Positions 1 through 9,111 of a DNA stretch of 64,000 nt are shown here, piece by piece. The stretch is from Chersky-840 sp963810195. Its GTDB lineage: Bacteria > Actinomycetota > Acidimicrobiia > Acidimicrobiales > UBA8190. The notes beneath the pieces were generated by a model. It made no database searches. It was not told where the DNA came from and saw only the letters and a list, made by a program, of their open reading frames with translations. Position numbers and translations under genes: made by a program. The stretch lies in assembly GCA_963810195.1 (NCBI GenBank), contig CAWEMO010000001.1, forward strand, positions 1,178,001-1,242,000. The letters are read 5' to 3'. Within the stretch, counting starts at the first letter, position 1, and every line of letters begins with the position of its first letter.

Positions 1-72
1 CCGGGCCCGAGGACCGGGGCGGGAGCCCGACGCCTCAGGGAGTAGTGTCGAATCGAGCCAGGAGGTCGATTC

Positions 73-312
73 ATGGGACTCTTCTCGGAGGTCATCGGGA
101 ACGGGCTTGTCTGGCTGCGACAGCTCGTGGTGCTGGGCGTCCTTTTCGCGATCCTGGCCCTGGTCGCATGGGGTGCCGTCGCCCTGTTGCGCGGAACGGG
201 CTCACACCGTCAGAGCCCCGAGGACCCGGAGCAGATTCTGAAGGTCCGGCTGGCTCGCGGGGAGATCGACACCGAGGAGTACGAACGGCTCCGCGGATAC
301 ATCCGGAGGTGA
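73..312 (+). CDS. Small SHOCT-domain membrane protein
   Basis: A 79-residue protein of unknown role. Residues about 13-40 form one hydrophobic membrane segment (LVVLGVLFAILALVAWGAVALL). The C-terminal 28 residues (DPEQILKVRLARGEIDTEEYERL) match the short C-terminal SHOCT motif, found at the end of many small bacterial membrane proteins and thought to mediate oligomerisation. The ATG is preceded by a good ribosome site (AGGAGGTCGATTC). Membrane location and SHOCT identity are read from the sequence; no function can be assigned. Confidence 0.85.
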   Translation: MGLFSEVIGNGLVWLRQLVVLGVLFAILALVAWGAVALLRGTGSHRQSPEDPEQILKVRLARGEIDTEEYERLRGYIRR

Positions 313-338
313 CGCGGGCGGGTCCCCCGCTGATGGCC

Positions 339-704
339 CTAGGCGCTCCGGCCGTCGTCCTCCAGTAGCTTCCGCAACTCGTCGCGCACCGCCCACAGCG
401 ACCGCTCGACCTCCTGCAGCTCGGCGAGCACCGCCAAGGCACCTTCGCGGTCGAGGGGCGATGGCCGAAGGGCCACGCCCGACAGGCGGTCCCGCACGTC
501 TGTCGCGGCCTCCGGCTCCGGCGAGGTTCCCGGCTCAGGCTCAGCCTCAGGCTGAACCTCAGGCTGCGACTGACGAAGAGGGTGAGGCTCTGGTTGAGGT
601 TGAGGTTGAGGTTGAGGGGCACGGTAACCGGGATGCGACTCCGGTGGGTACCACTTGCCGTCGCTCGCCTGCCACCAACCCGTCCCTTGACTCACATCCG
701 ACAT
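339..704 (-). CDS. Pro/Gln/Glu-rich protein with N-terminal GWWQASDGKWYPP motif
   Basis: A 121-residue protein. It opens with GWWQASDGKWYPPESHPGY, a tryptophan-rich motif related to DUF2510 and very common at the termini of Acidimicrobiia proteins. A low-complexity stretch follows (residues about 30-70, PQPQPQPEP and PEPEPEAE repeats). The charged C-terminal segment (REGALAVLAELQEVERSLWAVRDELRKLLED) is probably a coiled coil. The ATG at 704 has a GGGTGG-type ribosome site. The frame stays open much further upstream, but that extension has no coding character. Function unknown; the repeat DNA (GGTTGA units near 590-620) may vary in length. Confidence 0.75.
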   Translation of the reverse strand: MSDVSQGTGWWQASDGKWYPPESHPGYRAPQPQPQPQPEPHPLRQSQPEVQPEAEPEPGTSPEPEAATDVRDRLSGVALRPSPLDREGALAVLAELQEVERSLWAVRDELRKLLEDDGRSA

Positions 705-1364
705 CGGCCACCCTTTGCCCGCACCGGAATTAGAAGCTAGCGGGGAGTTGGCTCTTGCGTAGGGGCGGCGGGGTGGGTTCCCATGGCACCAAGGGGGGCA
801 ACCCGGAACCCGCCCCCGCTCGACCCCTCTGGCCACCACGGAGGCGTAGGGATAAGGACCGCCGCCGAGTGCCCCGGGGAACGCTACGCCTCGGGACGAG
901 GCGTGTCTATGGAGCTCGACGGGCGCGCTGGACAGGGGCGACACACCTGGGGGTCGGAGACGAGCCCCCTTCTCGGTGGATTCCCCCGGGACCACCCCCG
1001 TGGATTCCCGTCTGGCGATCGCGACTCGCCCGCCGTACCTTGGCTTCGGACCCTTTCGTCCGCCCGCTGCGCCCTTCACAGCCTGCCCATCCCTGCGCTC
1101 GAGGTTCGACGGGGAACGGGACAGTGTTCCGTCCCAGCCCCCCGCGTCGGCGCCGCCCCGTTTCCCGCCACCTCGAAGAACCGCCACAGGCGACTCCGGG
1201 ACCCGACCCGCGGTCCTCAGGATGCGGGGCCGACCTGCCGATACCCCCTCCCGAGTGTCCATCGAGCGGATCGACAGGGGGAAGAGACCCATGACGAAAC
1301 GGTTGGCACGACGAACCGCCGTGGATCCGCGCTCGAGGCACAAGAGCAGGGGCTCTGTCGCTCG
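705..1364. other. Intergenic stretch, no supported gene
   Basis: About 660 bases between two small genes facing away from each other. Open frames here are GC-rich shadows with arginine/proline-rich translations and no recognisable domain or ribosome site. It must hold the promoters of both flanking genes, but I see no clear promoter, repeat or RNA structure. Confidence 0.5.
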
Positions 1365-1625
1365 ATGACGTACTCCACGGAGGACTTCACAGAAGAAGAG
1401 AAGCGAGTCCTCCTCGCCGGCATGGTCGGCGGTCGGGAGAGAGACGCCGTGTGGTTGAAGTTCCCCAGGGCCATCGAACGGCTCGGCGATTGCGGGCTGG
1501 TCCGCATCGGCCAAGAGGTGCTGGGCAACGGCACCGTCTCGTCGTTCCCTCTCTGCCTCAGTCCCGCCGGTGTCGTGGAGGCCAAGAAGCTTCAAGGAAC
1601 CGACCAGCTGACTCCTGACCGATAG
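1365..1625 (+). CDS. Small hypothetical protein, possibly winged-helix
   Basis: An 86-residue protein starting MTYSTEDFTEEEKRVLLAGMV. Its acidic/basic helical N-terminus and the pattern '...AIERLGDCGLVRIG...FPLCLSPAGVVEAKKL' resemble a small winged-helix fold ('L...GLV...LT..G...A' pattern). That is inference from pattern only. The frame is open further upstream but the upstream translation is non-coding in character, so I chose the ATG at 1365. The ribosome site is weak. It could be a regulator or a non-functional frame. Confidence 0.45.
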   Translation: MTYSTEDFTEEEKRVLLAGMVGGRERDAVWLKFPRAIERLGDCGLVRIGQEVLGNGTVSSFPLCLSPAGVVEAKKLQGTDQLTPDR

Positions 1626-1661
1626 CCCTCCACTCGTCCCGCCCCTTGACCGAACGGTCGA

Positions 1662-4181
1662 TCACAACGTCGTCGGTACTGCTCCGACGATGTCGGTGAC
1701 ACGCACGCCGAGACCCGGTAGCGAACCCACGAAGCCGGCATCCCCAAGGGCGAAGATCCCACCATCGCTACCGACCAACCAGTACCCCCCGTCGTCAGAC
1801 GTGGGGACGAGGCCGATGATCGCACGAGACGGCTTCACGCCCAGTGCCGGGAGCGAGAAGAAGTAGCCCGCGTCGCCGAAGGTTGAAACCCCACCGTTTT
1901 GGGTCACGATCCAATACCCACCCCCATCGGGAGTCGATGCAATCCCTGAGACGGGCGAGGATGCGCCTGATGCAGAACCGAAGTTGGGCGCGTTCCCGAA
2001 CGAATACACCGTCCCATTGCCGGCGACGACCCAATAACCCAGATCGGACGGGGTAGCGGCGATCCCAGTCACGTCGTCGAGATGAATCCCCTCCCCCGGC
2101 AACGATCCCAAGAAGGCCGCGTCGCCGAAGGCGAACACACCACCATCCTGGCCGACGAGGAAATAGCCCCGGTTGTCCCTCGTGGGAACGATGCCTCTGA
2201 TGTCGTGCACCGAGATCCGTAGGCCGGGGAGTGAACCCAGATACGGCGCATCACCGAACGCAAACACGCCCCCGTCCTGACCGACGAGGAAGTACCCCTT
2301 GTCGTCGGGGGACGGCACCATACCGACGATGTCGTTGACGTGGACCCCGAGACCAGGAAGCGAGCCGTAGTAGCCGCCGGACTGTCCCGTGGGGAACACG
2401 AACACTCCCCCGTCTCGGCCGACGAGGTCGTAGCCCGACGGGGACCGGGTTGGTGGAGTCGACGGGGCCGACGATGTCGGCGATGCCGGCGATATCGGTG
2501 GTTGAACATAGGTGAACTCGTCGACTCCCGTCGGGGTACTCGTGCCCCCGGGCGTGACCACCTCTACATCAACCGTTCCCACCTCGCTGGCCGGCGAGGT
2601 GGCGTTGATCGAAGTGGACGACAAGACCGTGACACCGGTGGCTCCCGAGGCGCCGAAGTCCACGCCGCTGGCCCCGATGAAATTGGAGCCGGTGATGGTG
2701 ACCGAGGTGCCTCCGGTGGTCGGGCCCGAGGTCGGGCTCAGGGCGGTAACGGCGGGAGCGGGCGGGAGGGTGTAGGTGAACTGGTCGGCGCTGCTCGTGG
2801 CGCTCAGGCCCCCCGGGGTAGTGACTGTGATGTCGACGACGCCCGAGCCGGCCGGTGCGGTGGCGCTGATCGATGTGGCGCTGGTGACCGTGTAGGTGGC
2901 GGCATTGGGGCCGAACTCCACGACCGTGGCCCCAGTGAGGTTCGTGCCGGTAATCGTGACTGACGTTCCCCCCGTCGCGTACCCTGAAGTGGGACTCACG
3001 GCCGTGACAGTCGGAGGCTCGACATAGGTGAACTCGTCGTCAACGCCTACGGCGCTCGTGCCCCCCGGGGTCGTCACCGTGATGTTCGCGACCCCGGCAC
3101 TTGCCGCTGGTGCGGTTACCAAGAGCGAGTTGTCTGGACCGCTCACCGCGTAAGGCACGGAAACGCCGCCAAAGGAGACCGACGATGCACCCGTGAGGTA
3201 GTCACCGTTGATCATCACCGCCGTTCCACCGCTGGTGCTTCCCTGCGGTGGACTCAACGAATCGACAACGGGTGCCGGCGTCCCATAGGTGACGGGGAAC
3301 GAGTTGGTCGAGTCGTCAATGGCACCGGGGTAGGCGATGACCACTCCGTCTCCGTTGGACATGGACACAGGCGTGACTCCGGCCGAACCCGCATCGGGAC
3401 TGGAAAACCCCGCGTCGCTGAACTCCACGCTCCCAAAGTCGGCAAGCGTCGCTTGCGAGTTGTTGATCGTCGGTGCCTCCTCAATCCACTCAGCCGAGGT
3501 GCCTGGTCCGGAGTAATCGAAGTCGTCAGAGAACTCCCAGTTTGCTGTGACATCCTCGATGGCGATGTTCCACACATCGAGTGACTGCTCTGTGATCAGG
3601 GCTTCCATCGCGTCGCCAGGTGACACCGATGCGAAGGCCACCGACACAGCTGGGAGGATCTCGTACCAGGCGAAGTATTGGGTTGTCCCGCCAATGATCT
3701 GCTGCGAAGTGCCCGTCTGAATCAGCGAGGTGTTGGAAAAGCCATCGATCCCGACCCATGTCGCTGAGGCCACATCGCTCACCGACGGCTGTACGGCCGG
3801 CACCACCCAGTCGCCGCCGACCGCGGTGTACGTGGCGCCTGTCGTGACCTCGCCTGACCAGTTGCTCGACTCTGCACCGGCGGTGACGCCCGCGATGTTC
3901 GGTGGAGAGCCATACACCCGGTGAGCGGGTGCCGGGCCCGGTCTCGTCGAAATGCTGGGACTATCGCCTTGCAGATCGAGCCGACGGACGCCTTGACCCA
4001 TCACGAGACTCAGCGACTTCGGGGAAGACGTGCTCCACAAACCGAGACTCTCCGATGCGGACCCCGTTCGCACCGACGCATGGCTTGCCGCCTGACTTCG
4101 TTGCGCAATCCCAATGATGCCGCAGGCACATAAGACGAATACGACAAGGATGCGGGCGTGGGTGATTCGTCCAGGCGCCAT
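1662..4181 (-). CDS. Secreted G1 (eqolisin-like) glutamic peptidase with IPT/TIG domains and C-terminal repeats
   Basis: A large exported protein of about 840 residues. I prefer the ATG at 4181, which has GGGGAG eight bases upstream; an ATG at 4220 adds 13 residues. A hydrophobic signal segment (ILVVFVLCACGIIGIA) ends at an Ala-x-Ala site. Numbered from the longer start, residues about 117-310 match the Peptidase_A4/G1 family: SSNWSG, WVGIDG, the catalytic-type Gln in IQTG (about 168) and Glu in AEWIEE (about 244). Three IPT/TIG immunoglobulin-like domains follow (about 315-575, each with 'SPTSG..TGGTSVTITG'), then a Pro/Ser linker. About six 45-residue repeats of the type 'GYFLVGQDGGVFAFGD..YLGSLPG' end the protein, probably forming a propeller. 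Extracellular acid proteolysis is the family function; the substrate is unknown. Confidence 0.88.
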   Translation of the reverse strand: MAPGRITHARILVVFVLCACGIIGIAQRSQAASHASVRTGSASESLGLWSTSSPKSLSLVMGQGVRRLDLQGDSPSISTRPGPAPAHRVYGSPPNIAGVTAGAESSNWSGEVTTGATYTAVGGDWVVPAVQPSVSDVASATWVGIDGFSNTSLIQTGTSQQIIGGTTQYFAWYEILPAVSVAFASVSPGDAMEALITEQSLDVWNIAIEDVTANWEFSDDFDYSGPGTSAEWIEEAPTINNSQATLADFGSVEFSDAGFSSPDAGSAGVTPVSMSNGDGVVIAYPGAIDDSTNSFPVTYGTPAPVVDSLSPPQGSTSGGTAVMINGDYLTGASSVSFGGVSVPYAVSGPDNSLLVTAPAASAGVANITVTTPGGTSAVGVDDEFTYVEPPTVTAVSPTSGYATGGTSVTITGTNLTGATVVEFGPNAATYTVTSATSISATAPAGSGVVDITVTTPGGLSATSSADQFTYTLPPAPAVTALSPTSGPTTGGTSVTITGSNFIGASGVDFGASGATGVTVLSSTSINATSPASEVGTVDVEVVTPGGTSTPTGVDEFTYVQPPISPASPTSSAPSTPPTRSPSGYDLVGRDGGVFVFPTGQSGGYYGSLPGLGVHVNDIVGMVPSPDDKGYFLVGQDGGVFAFGDAPYLGSLPGLRISVHDIRGIVPTRDNRGYFLVGQDGGVFAFGDAAFLGSLPGEGIHLDDVTGIAATPSDLGYWVVAGNGTVYSFGNAPNFGSASGASSPVSGIASTPDGGGYWIVTQNGGVSTFGDAGYFFSLPALGVKPSRAIIGLVPTSDDGGYWLVGSDGGIFALGDAGFVGSLPGLGVRVTDIVGAVPTTL

Positions 4182-4455
4182 CGTTTTGACTCCCCGCATC
4201 GACGGCTGCCAATTGGCCATCGAACCTCGCCGATCTTATCTACCGACGAACGCTCCTGAATCGAGGTGACTCCTGACAGACCTGGCGTTCGGCATGCACG
4301 AGCACCCGCGTACCGTCTCGGGCGGCCAGCGCCCGGCGAGGCGATGGGGCCAGGACGCTTGTCAAGGACGCCTGTCACGATTCGCCCGCGGACGACACGA
4401 TGAAGCCGACCAGAGGGCGTGAGCCGAAAAGAGCCCCCTGACCAGGGGGAGCTGG

Positions 4456-4532
4456 TGGTGGGCGCAACAGGACTCGAACCTGTGGCCTCAGCCGTGTGAA
4501 GGCTGCGCTCTAACCAACTGAGCTATGCGCCC
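4456..4532 (-). tRNA. tRNA-Val (CAC)
   Basis: The reverse strand folds as a tRNA. Acceptor GGGCGCA pairs with TGCGCCC, the D-arm contains AGCTCAGTTGGTTAGAGC, and the anticodon arm CAGCC-TTCACAC-GGCTG gives anticodon CAC (valine). The T-arm is ACAGGTTCGAGTCCTGT. The 3' CCA is encoded (discriminator A then CCA). Confidence 0.95.
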
Positions 4533-4564
4533 GGGCCAGCGATGGTACCGCGTCACCATGACCC

Positions 4565-6086
4565 TCACATCCGGGTGCTCCTGTCCGGGTCTGTCGGCGA
4601 CCCGATATGCAACGTGGCGTGCTCCTCCGTTCGGCCGTCGATGATCCGCAGAAGCGCTTCGGTGTCGAGATGGTCGGCGACCATGTCGGCCAACTTCTCG
4701 AATCGCGCCTCACGGACATCCGCGAACCTGATATCGGCAGAGACGGCGAAGTCCCGGCGCGGCTCGCGATGCGGTCTCGGTGAGAAACGACCGGCGGAAG
4801 CCGTCGTTCTCGAACAACCCGTGCCACGACGTGCCTGCGACGGAGCCCGCTCGACAACCTTCGTCGGCGAACAGCGGGGACGCGCCGGACCTGGTCACGA
4901 CACCATGATGGATCTCGTACCCTTCGACGACGGTCTCCTCCGACAGCCCCCGCCGGGGACGGCGCAGCACCTTGTCGGCTCCGAACGTGGTGTGCACCGG
5001 CAACAGTCCGAGGCCATGGACCATCCCGCGTCGGCTCTCGACCGGGTCGTCGATGGACACCCCCAGCATCTGGTACCCGCCGCAGATCCCGAGGATGGGG
5101 CGCCCCGCCGCGGCCAGCCGCACCAGAGCGTCGTCGATCCCCCGGCTGCGCAGCCAGTCCAGGTCCTCCACCGTGGCGCGTGTCCCCGGCACGATGACGA
5201 GATCCGCGTCCACGATCTCCCCCGGACGCGAGGCGAATCGGACGACCACACCGGGCTCGGCGGCGAGGGGATCGAGATCGGTGAGGTTGCTCGACCTCGG
5301 CAGGCGGACGACGGCAACGCGCAACACGTCTCCTCCGAGCGCGGCACCGGGATCTCGGAACGCCGACGGATCCGGTCGGTCCTCCTCGTCGACCCGGAGG
5401 TCCTCGACGTACGGCAGCACTCCCAAGGTCGGACGACCGGTCAGTGACCGCAGCATCTGGAGGCCCGGCTCGAGCAGGGAGCGGTCCCCCCGGAAGCGGT
5501 TGACGACGAAGGCTTGGACGAGTCGCTGGTCCTCGTCGTCGAGCAGGGCCACGGTGCCGGCCAGGGACGCGAACATCCCTCCCCGGTCGATGTCGGCGAC
5601 CACGATCACCGGTGCTCCCACCGCACGGGCGAACCCGAGGTTGACGAGGTCGAAGGCGCGGAGGTTGATCTCGGCGGGGCTTCCCGCTCCTTCACATATG
5701 ACAACGTCGAACCTGGCTCGCAGGTTTTCGTAGGACTCGACGACGAGGTCGAGGAGGCGTCGACGATCGCTCCAGTACGAGCGGGCGTCCATCTCGGCCG
5801 CCGGACGTCCGAGCACGACCACCTGGCTTCGGGAGTCGGTCCCAGGCTTGAGCAGGATCGGGTTCATGACCGCCTCCGGCTCGATGCGTGCCGCCTGGGC
5901 CTGCGCCGCCTGGGCACGGCCGATCTCCTCGCCCCCACGGGTCACGAACGAATTGAGCGACATGTTCTGCGCCTTGAACGGAGCGACAGAGATGCCGCTT
6001 CTCGCGCACCAACGGCAGAGTCCGGCCACCAACGTGCTCTTTCCGGCGCCCGACGACGTGCCGGCGACGAGCACCGTGCCCGTCAA
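4565..6086 (-). CDS. cobQ: Cobyric acid synthase CobQ/CbiP (one frameshift near the 3' end)
   Basis: ATP- and glutamine-dependent amidation of adenosylcobyrinic acid a,c-diamide to adenosylcobyric acid. The N-terminal dethiobiotin-synthetase-like domain has the P-loop GTSSGAGKS and FKAQNMSLNS. The C-terminal class-I glutamine amidotransferase domain has GICGGYQMLG with the catalytic Cys. The start is TTG at 6086, overlapping the cobT stop (TTGA). The reading frame is lost near 4765, where the uninterrupted frame stops at 4710. The expected C-terminus (RDFAVSADIRFADVREAR, then EKLADMVADHLDTEALLRII) continues in the neighbouring frame to a TGA at 4565-4567, so the lesion is a single-base indel, probably a sequence error. 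Last gene of the cobalamin operon. Confidence 0.92.
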
Positions 6087-7160
6087 TTGTCAGGGCCCGC
6101 TTTGTCGCTGACCCCGGCGGAGTCGAACGTCGCCATCTCCCGGAGGATCTTGGCGGCGGCCTGCACGGTGGGCACCGCCAATGCGGCGCCGGTGCCCTCG
6201 CCCAGTCGCATGTCCAGGTCGAGAACAGGCGACAGGTTGAGCTCGCGCGAGGACCGCCGTGGATCCCGGCTCGCTCGACCGGTGCCCGACCACGAGGTAG
6301 TCGACCACCTCGGGCACGAACGCCACCGCCACGAGGGCGGCGGCTGCGGCGATGACGCCGTCCACCACCACAGGTACCCGGCTCGACGCCCCGGCAACCA
6401 CGAAGCCGCTCAGCGCGGCGATCTCGAGGCCCCCGAGCTCGGCGAGCACGACCAGTGGATCGGAGTGAGTGGGGACACGCGACAGCGCCTGGTCGATGAC
6501 CGCCCTCTTGCGGAGCAGCGTGGCGTCGTCGATGCCCGTGCCACGTCCGGTGACGTCGGATGCGGGCCGACCCGTGCACGCCGCGATCAGGGCCGCGGCC
6601 GAGGTGGTGTTCCCGATGCCCATGTCCCCCGTGACGAGCATGCAAGCGCCTTCGGACACGGCGTGTCGCGCCACGTCGACCCCGACGTCCAGCGCGGCGT
6701 TGGCCTCGTCGGGCGACATCGCCGCCTCAACGGCCAGGTTCCGCGTCCCGGGCCTGACCTTGCGGCGCACCAGCGCCTCCGAGTCGGTGGGAATGGATGT
6801 CGCCACACCCACGTCGACGACGACGACCTGGGCTCCGGTGTGGCGAGCGAGGACGTTGATGGCCGCTCCCCCGGCACAGAAGTTGGCCACCATCTGCGCC
6901 GTGACCTCCTGGGGCCACGGCGTCACCCCTTCGGCGACCACGCCATGATCCCCGGCGAACACCGCCACCGTGACAGGCGCGGGGACCGGCGGTGGACAGG
7001 TGCCGGCGATGGCGCACAGGCGGACGCCGATCTCCTCGAGACGGCCGAGCGACCCTCGTGGCTTGGTCAGGCGGTCCTGGTACTGCGCCGCGGCCGACGC
7101 GGCTTCGCTGTCGACGGGCCGCACGGCCCGGCGGGCTTCGGAGAAACTGTGACCGGTCAT
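6083..7160 (-). CDS. cobT: Nicotinate-nucleotide--dimethylbenzimidazole phosphoribosyltransferase CobT (one frameshift)
   Basis: Makes alpha-ribazole phosphate from lower-ligand base and nicotinate mononucleotide for nucleotide-loop assembly. Family landmarks are LTKPRGSLGRLE, FAGDHGVVAEGVTPWPQ, GDMGIGNTTSA, GRGTGIDD and VGHRSSEPG, whose Glu corresponds to the catalytic glutamate. The ATG at 7160 has an AAAGG ribosome site and overlaps the cobC stop (ATGA). Near 6244 the frame slips by one base: the terminal ~50 residues (ELNLSPVLDLDMRLGEGTGA and onward) are in the next frame, ending at 6083 where the stop overlaps the cobQ TTG start. The split is probably a sequence error. Confidence 0.92.
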
Positions 7161-8161
7161 GGTGCACCTTTCTTTGCGACGGGCCCCACCCCGTCCGGGG
7201 TGAGGCCGCTCGAAGGTCGGCTGTCGAAGACGCCGTCGAGGGCGTCGCCGCACCTCGCGTCGTCGGTCGAGGACAATGCTGCGTCGAGCCGCTCGAGCCC
7301 ACGGGGCGGCGCAACGGCGATACGCGCCATCCGTGGCATTCCGAAGCTCGTGCAGTCACGGACCACGATCCCGTGAGGAGCGAGGCGCGTCCGGAGCCCA
7401 GGTGCGTCGACGAGCACCCAGTTGGCGTCGGAGGCCCGGGGCTCGAGGCCGTGCGCACGGAGCACTGCCTCCAGCTGGCCACGCAGCTCCGCGATGCGGC
7501 GAGACCAGGCCGGGAGCTCCACGGAGGCCAGGAGGTCGGGCAGGGCCGACGCGACCAGCCCGTTGACCGACCACAGGGGTTGGTGGCGCCGGCAGCGGTC
7601 GATCACGGGCGTCTCGCCCTCGGGAACCAGGATGTACCCGACCCGCAGTCCGGGGCACGCCAACAGCTTGGTGAGCGAGCCCACCACGACCGCACCGGCA
7701 TCACCTCGCGTCCAGCGACCCGTGGCCAGGCCGTAGAACGCCTCGTCCCACACTCCGGCATGCTCGTGCTCCCCCGCCAGGAGCCCGCTCGGGTTGTGGG
7801 GGTTCGACCGCCACAGGGGGCCCGCCCGGCGAGGGTGCAGGGAGAATTCGGGCTCCGACACGTGACCGCCCATTACCTCGGCGACCAGACGGATGGCCTC
7901 GGCCCCCCCGTTGGTGAGCAGGAGCCGGTTCGAGTCGACCCCCATGGTCTCGGCGAGTACGGCGGTGGCCCGGGCCGGGTCGGGGTAGCGACGCAGCGAC
8001 TCGAGGTGACGGCGCAGGACCGGGGCCGGGTCCGGCGCCACGGGGTTGAGGGACTGCGAGAGGTCGAGCACGTGGAGGGGGTCGACGCCCAGGGCAGCGG
8101 CCACGGCGACGGCGTCCCCGCCGTGCGGGCCGGGAGGGGGCAGTGAAGAGCGAGGCGTCAC
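7157..8161 (-). CDS. cobC: PLP-dependent aminotransferase-fold CobC (threonine-phosphate decarboxylase-like)
   Basis: Class-I/II aminotransferase-fold enzyme, about 334 residues. In cobalamin pathways this family supplies the aminopropanol (phosphate) arm by decarboxylating threonine phosphate. Visible features are an N-terminal HGGD motif, LNPVAPDP, SNPHNPSG, VWDEAFYG and the PLP-lysine region GSLTKLLACPGLRVGY. The start is inferred as GTG at 8161 because it overlaps the cobD stop (GTGA), like other junctions here; an ATG at 8218 would lie inside cobD. It sits directly downstream of cobD, the enzyme that uses its product. Exact substrate is inferred from context. Confidence 0.85.
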   Translation of the reverse strand: MTPRSSLPPPGPHGGDAVAVAAALGVDPLHVLDLSQSLNPVAPDPAPVLRRHLESLRRYPDPARATAVLAETMGVDSNRLLLTNGGAEAIRLVAEVMGGHVSEPEFSLHPRRAGPLWRSNPHNPSGLLAGEHEHAGVWDEAFYGLATGRWTRGDAGAVVVGSLTKLLACPGLRVGYILVPEGETPVIDRCRRHQPLWSVNGLVASALPDLLASVELPAWSRRIAELRGQLEAVLRAHGLEPRASDANWVLVDAPGLRTRLAPHGIVVRDCTSFGMPRMARIAVAPPRGLERLDAALSSTDDARCGDALDGVFDSRPSSGLTPDGVGPVAKKGAP

Positions 8162-9111
8162 CGTCGCCACATCTCCAGGAGCCCGACGACTCCCAACAAC
8201 AGGGCCAGCGCGTGGCACACGTCGCGCGACAGGCTCACGGCGCGTGCGATGTCACCGGCTTCGACGGCACGCCCCGTGCCCAGAGCGGGCCGGTGCTCCG
8301 TGCGGTCCCCGTACCGGTTCTCGCCGCCGAGACGGACATCCAACGCCGCCGCGAACGCGGCCTCGGCCACGCCCGAATTCGGGGAGGGATGCGACGGCGC
8401 CTGGTCCCGCACCGCCCGCCAGATCGCTCCTGCAGCTCCCGGCCGCACCACGACGACGAGGAATGCCGTCAGGCGGGCGGGGACGAACGCGGCCACGTCG
8501 TCGAGGCGCGCGCTGGCCCAGCCGTAGCGGAGGTAGCGGTCGTGGCGGTATCCCACCATGGCGTCCATGGTGTTGACGGCGCGGTAGCCGAGGACACCCG
8601 GCGCGCCGGCGAGGGCGGCCCACCACGCCGGAGCCACGACGGCGTCCACCGTGTTCTCCGCCACCGACTCCACGACGGCGCGAGCCATGCCCGACCCGTC
8701 GAGGCACGTCACGTCCCGCCCGACCAGGCTCGGCAACAGCGAACGGGCAAGGTCGAGGTCCGCCGACTCGAGCGCCTCCCCGATCGACACCGCGACGTCG
8801 CGCAGCGCCTTGCCGGCCACGGCGAGGTAGGTGGCGAGGGTCGTGGACCTGACGACAGCTCCGGCGAGCAATCCCAGACCCGTCCCGCACACTGTATGGC
8901 CGACGCCGGCAGCGCGACTGTCGCGATAGGCCTCTCCCTCGAAACGCTGCATGCACAGGCCGAACAGCGTGACGGGGTGCAGGCGCGCCGGCGGCTCCCC
9001 GGCTATGCCGTCGGCCACGACACCGAGGGCCGCCGACAACGCTCTCGGCGCCGGCCTCCGACGCACCCGGCGCGTGCCCGTGTGACGGCGGTCGCGGTCG
9101 AGGCTCACCAT
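8158..9111 (-). CDS. cobD: Adenosylcobinamide-phosphate synthase CobD/CbiB
   Basis: Integral membrane enzyme that attaches aminopropanol (phosphate) to adenosylcobyric acid. 317 residues from the ATG at 9111; a GTG at 9108 that overlaps the cobS stop is an equally good start. CbiB signatures are DGIAGEPPARLHPVTLFG near the N-terminus, VVESVAENTVDAVVAP, GYRAVNTMDAMVGYR, and SHPSPNSGVAEAAFAAAL with the conserved NSG. Several hydrophobic segments fit membrane location. It lies between cobS and cobC. Confidence 0.93.
   Translation of the reverse strand: MVSLDRDRRHTGTRRVRRRPAPRALSAALGVVADGIAGEPPARLHPVTLFGLCMQRFEGEAYRDSRAAGVGHTVCGTGLGLLAGAVVRSTTLATYLAVAGKALRDVAVSIGEALESADLDLARSLLPSLVGRDVTCLDGSGMARAVVESVAENTVDAVVAPAWWAALAGAPGVLGYRAVNTMDAMVGYRHDRYLRYGWASARLDDVAAFVPARLTAFLVVVVRPGAAGAIWRAVRDQAPSHPSPNSGVAEAAFAAALDVRLGGENRYGDRTEHRPALGTGRAVEAGDIARAVSLSRDVCHALALLLGVVGLLEMWRR

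Noticed and set aside
339..1595. 418-residue minus-strand open frame
   Set aside because: Only the last 121 residues have coding character and a ribosome site; the rest is a GC-driven open frame over the intergenic region and the small plus-strand gene.
5514..8146. Long plus-strand open frames (hundreds of residues) opposite cobQ, cobT and cobC
   Set aside because: Translations are His/Arg/Asp-rich shadows with no domain; the minus strand carries clear cobalamin genes.
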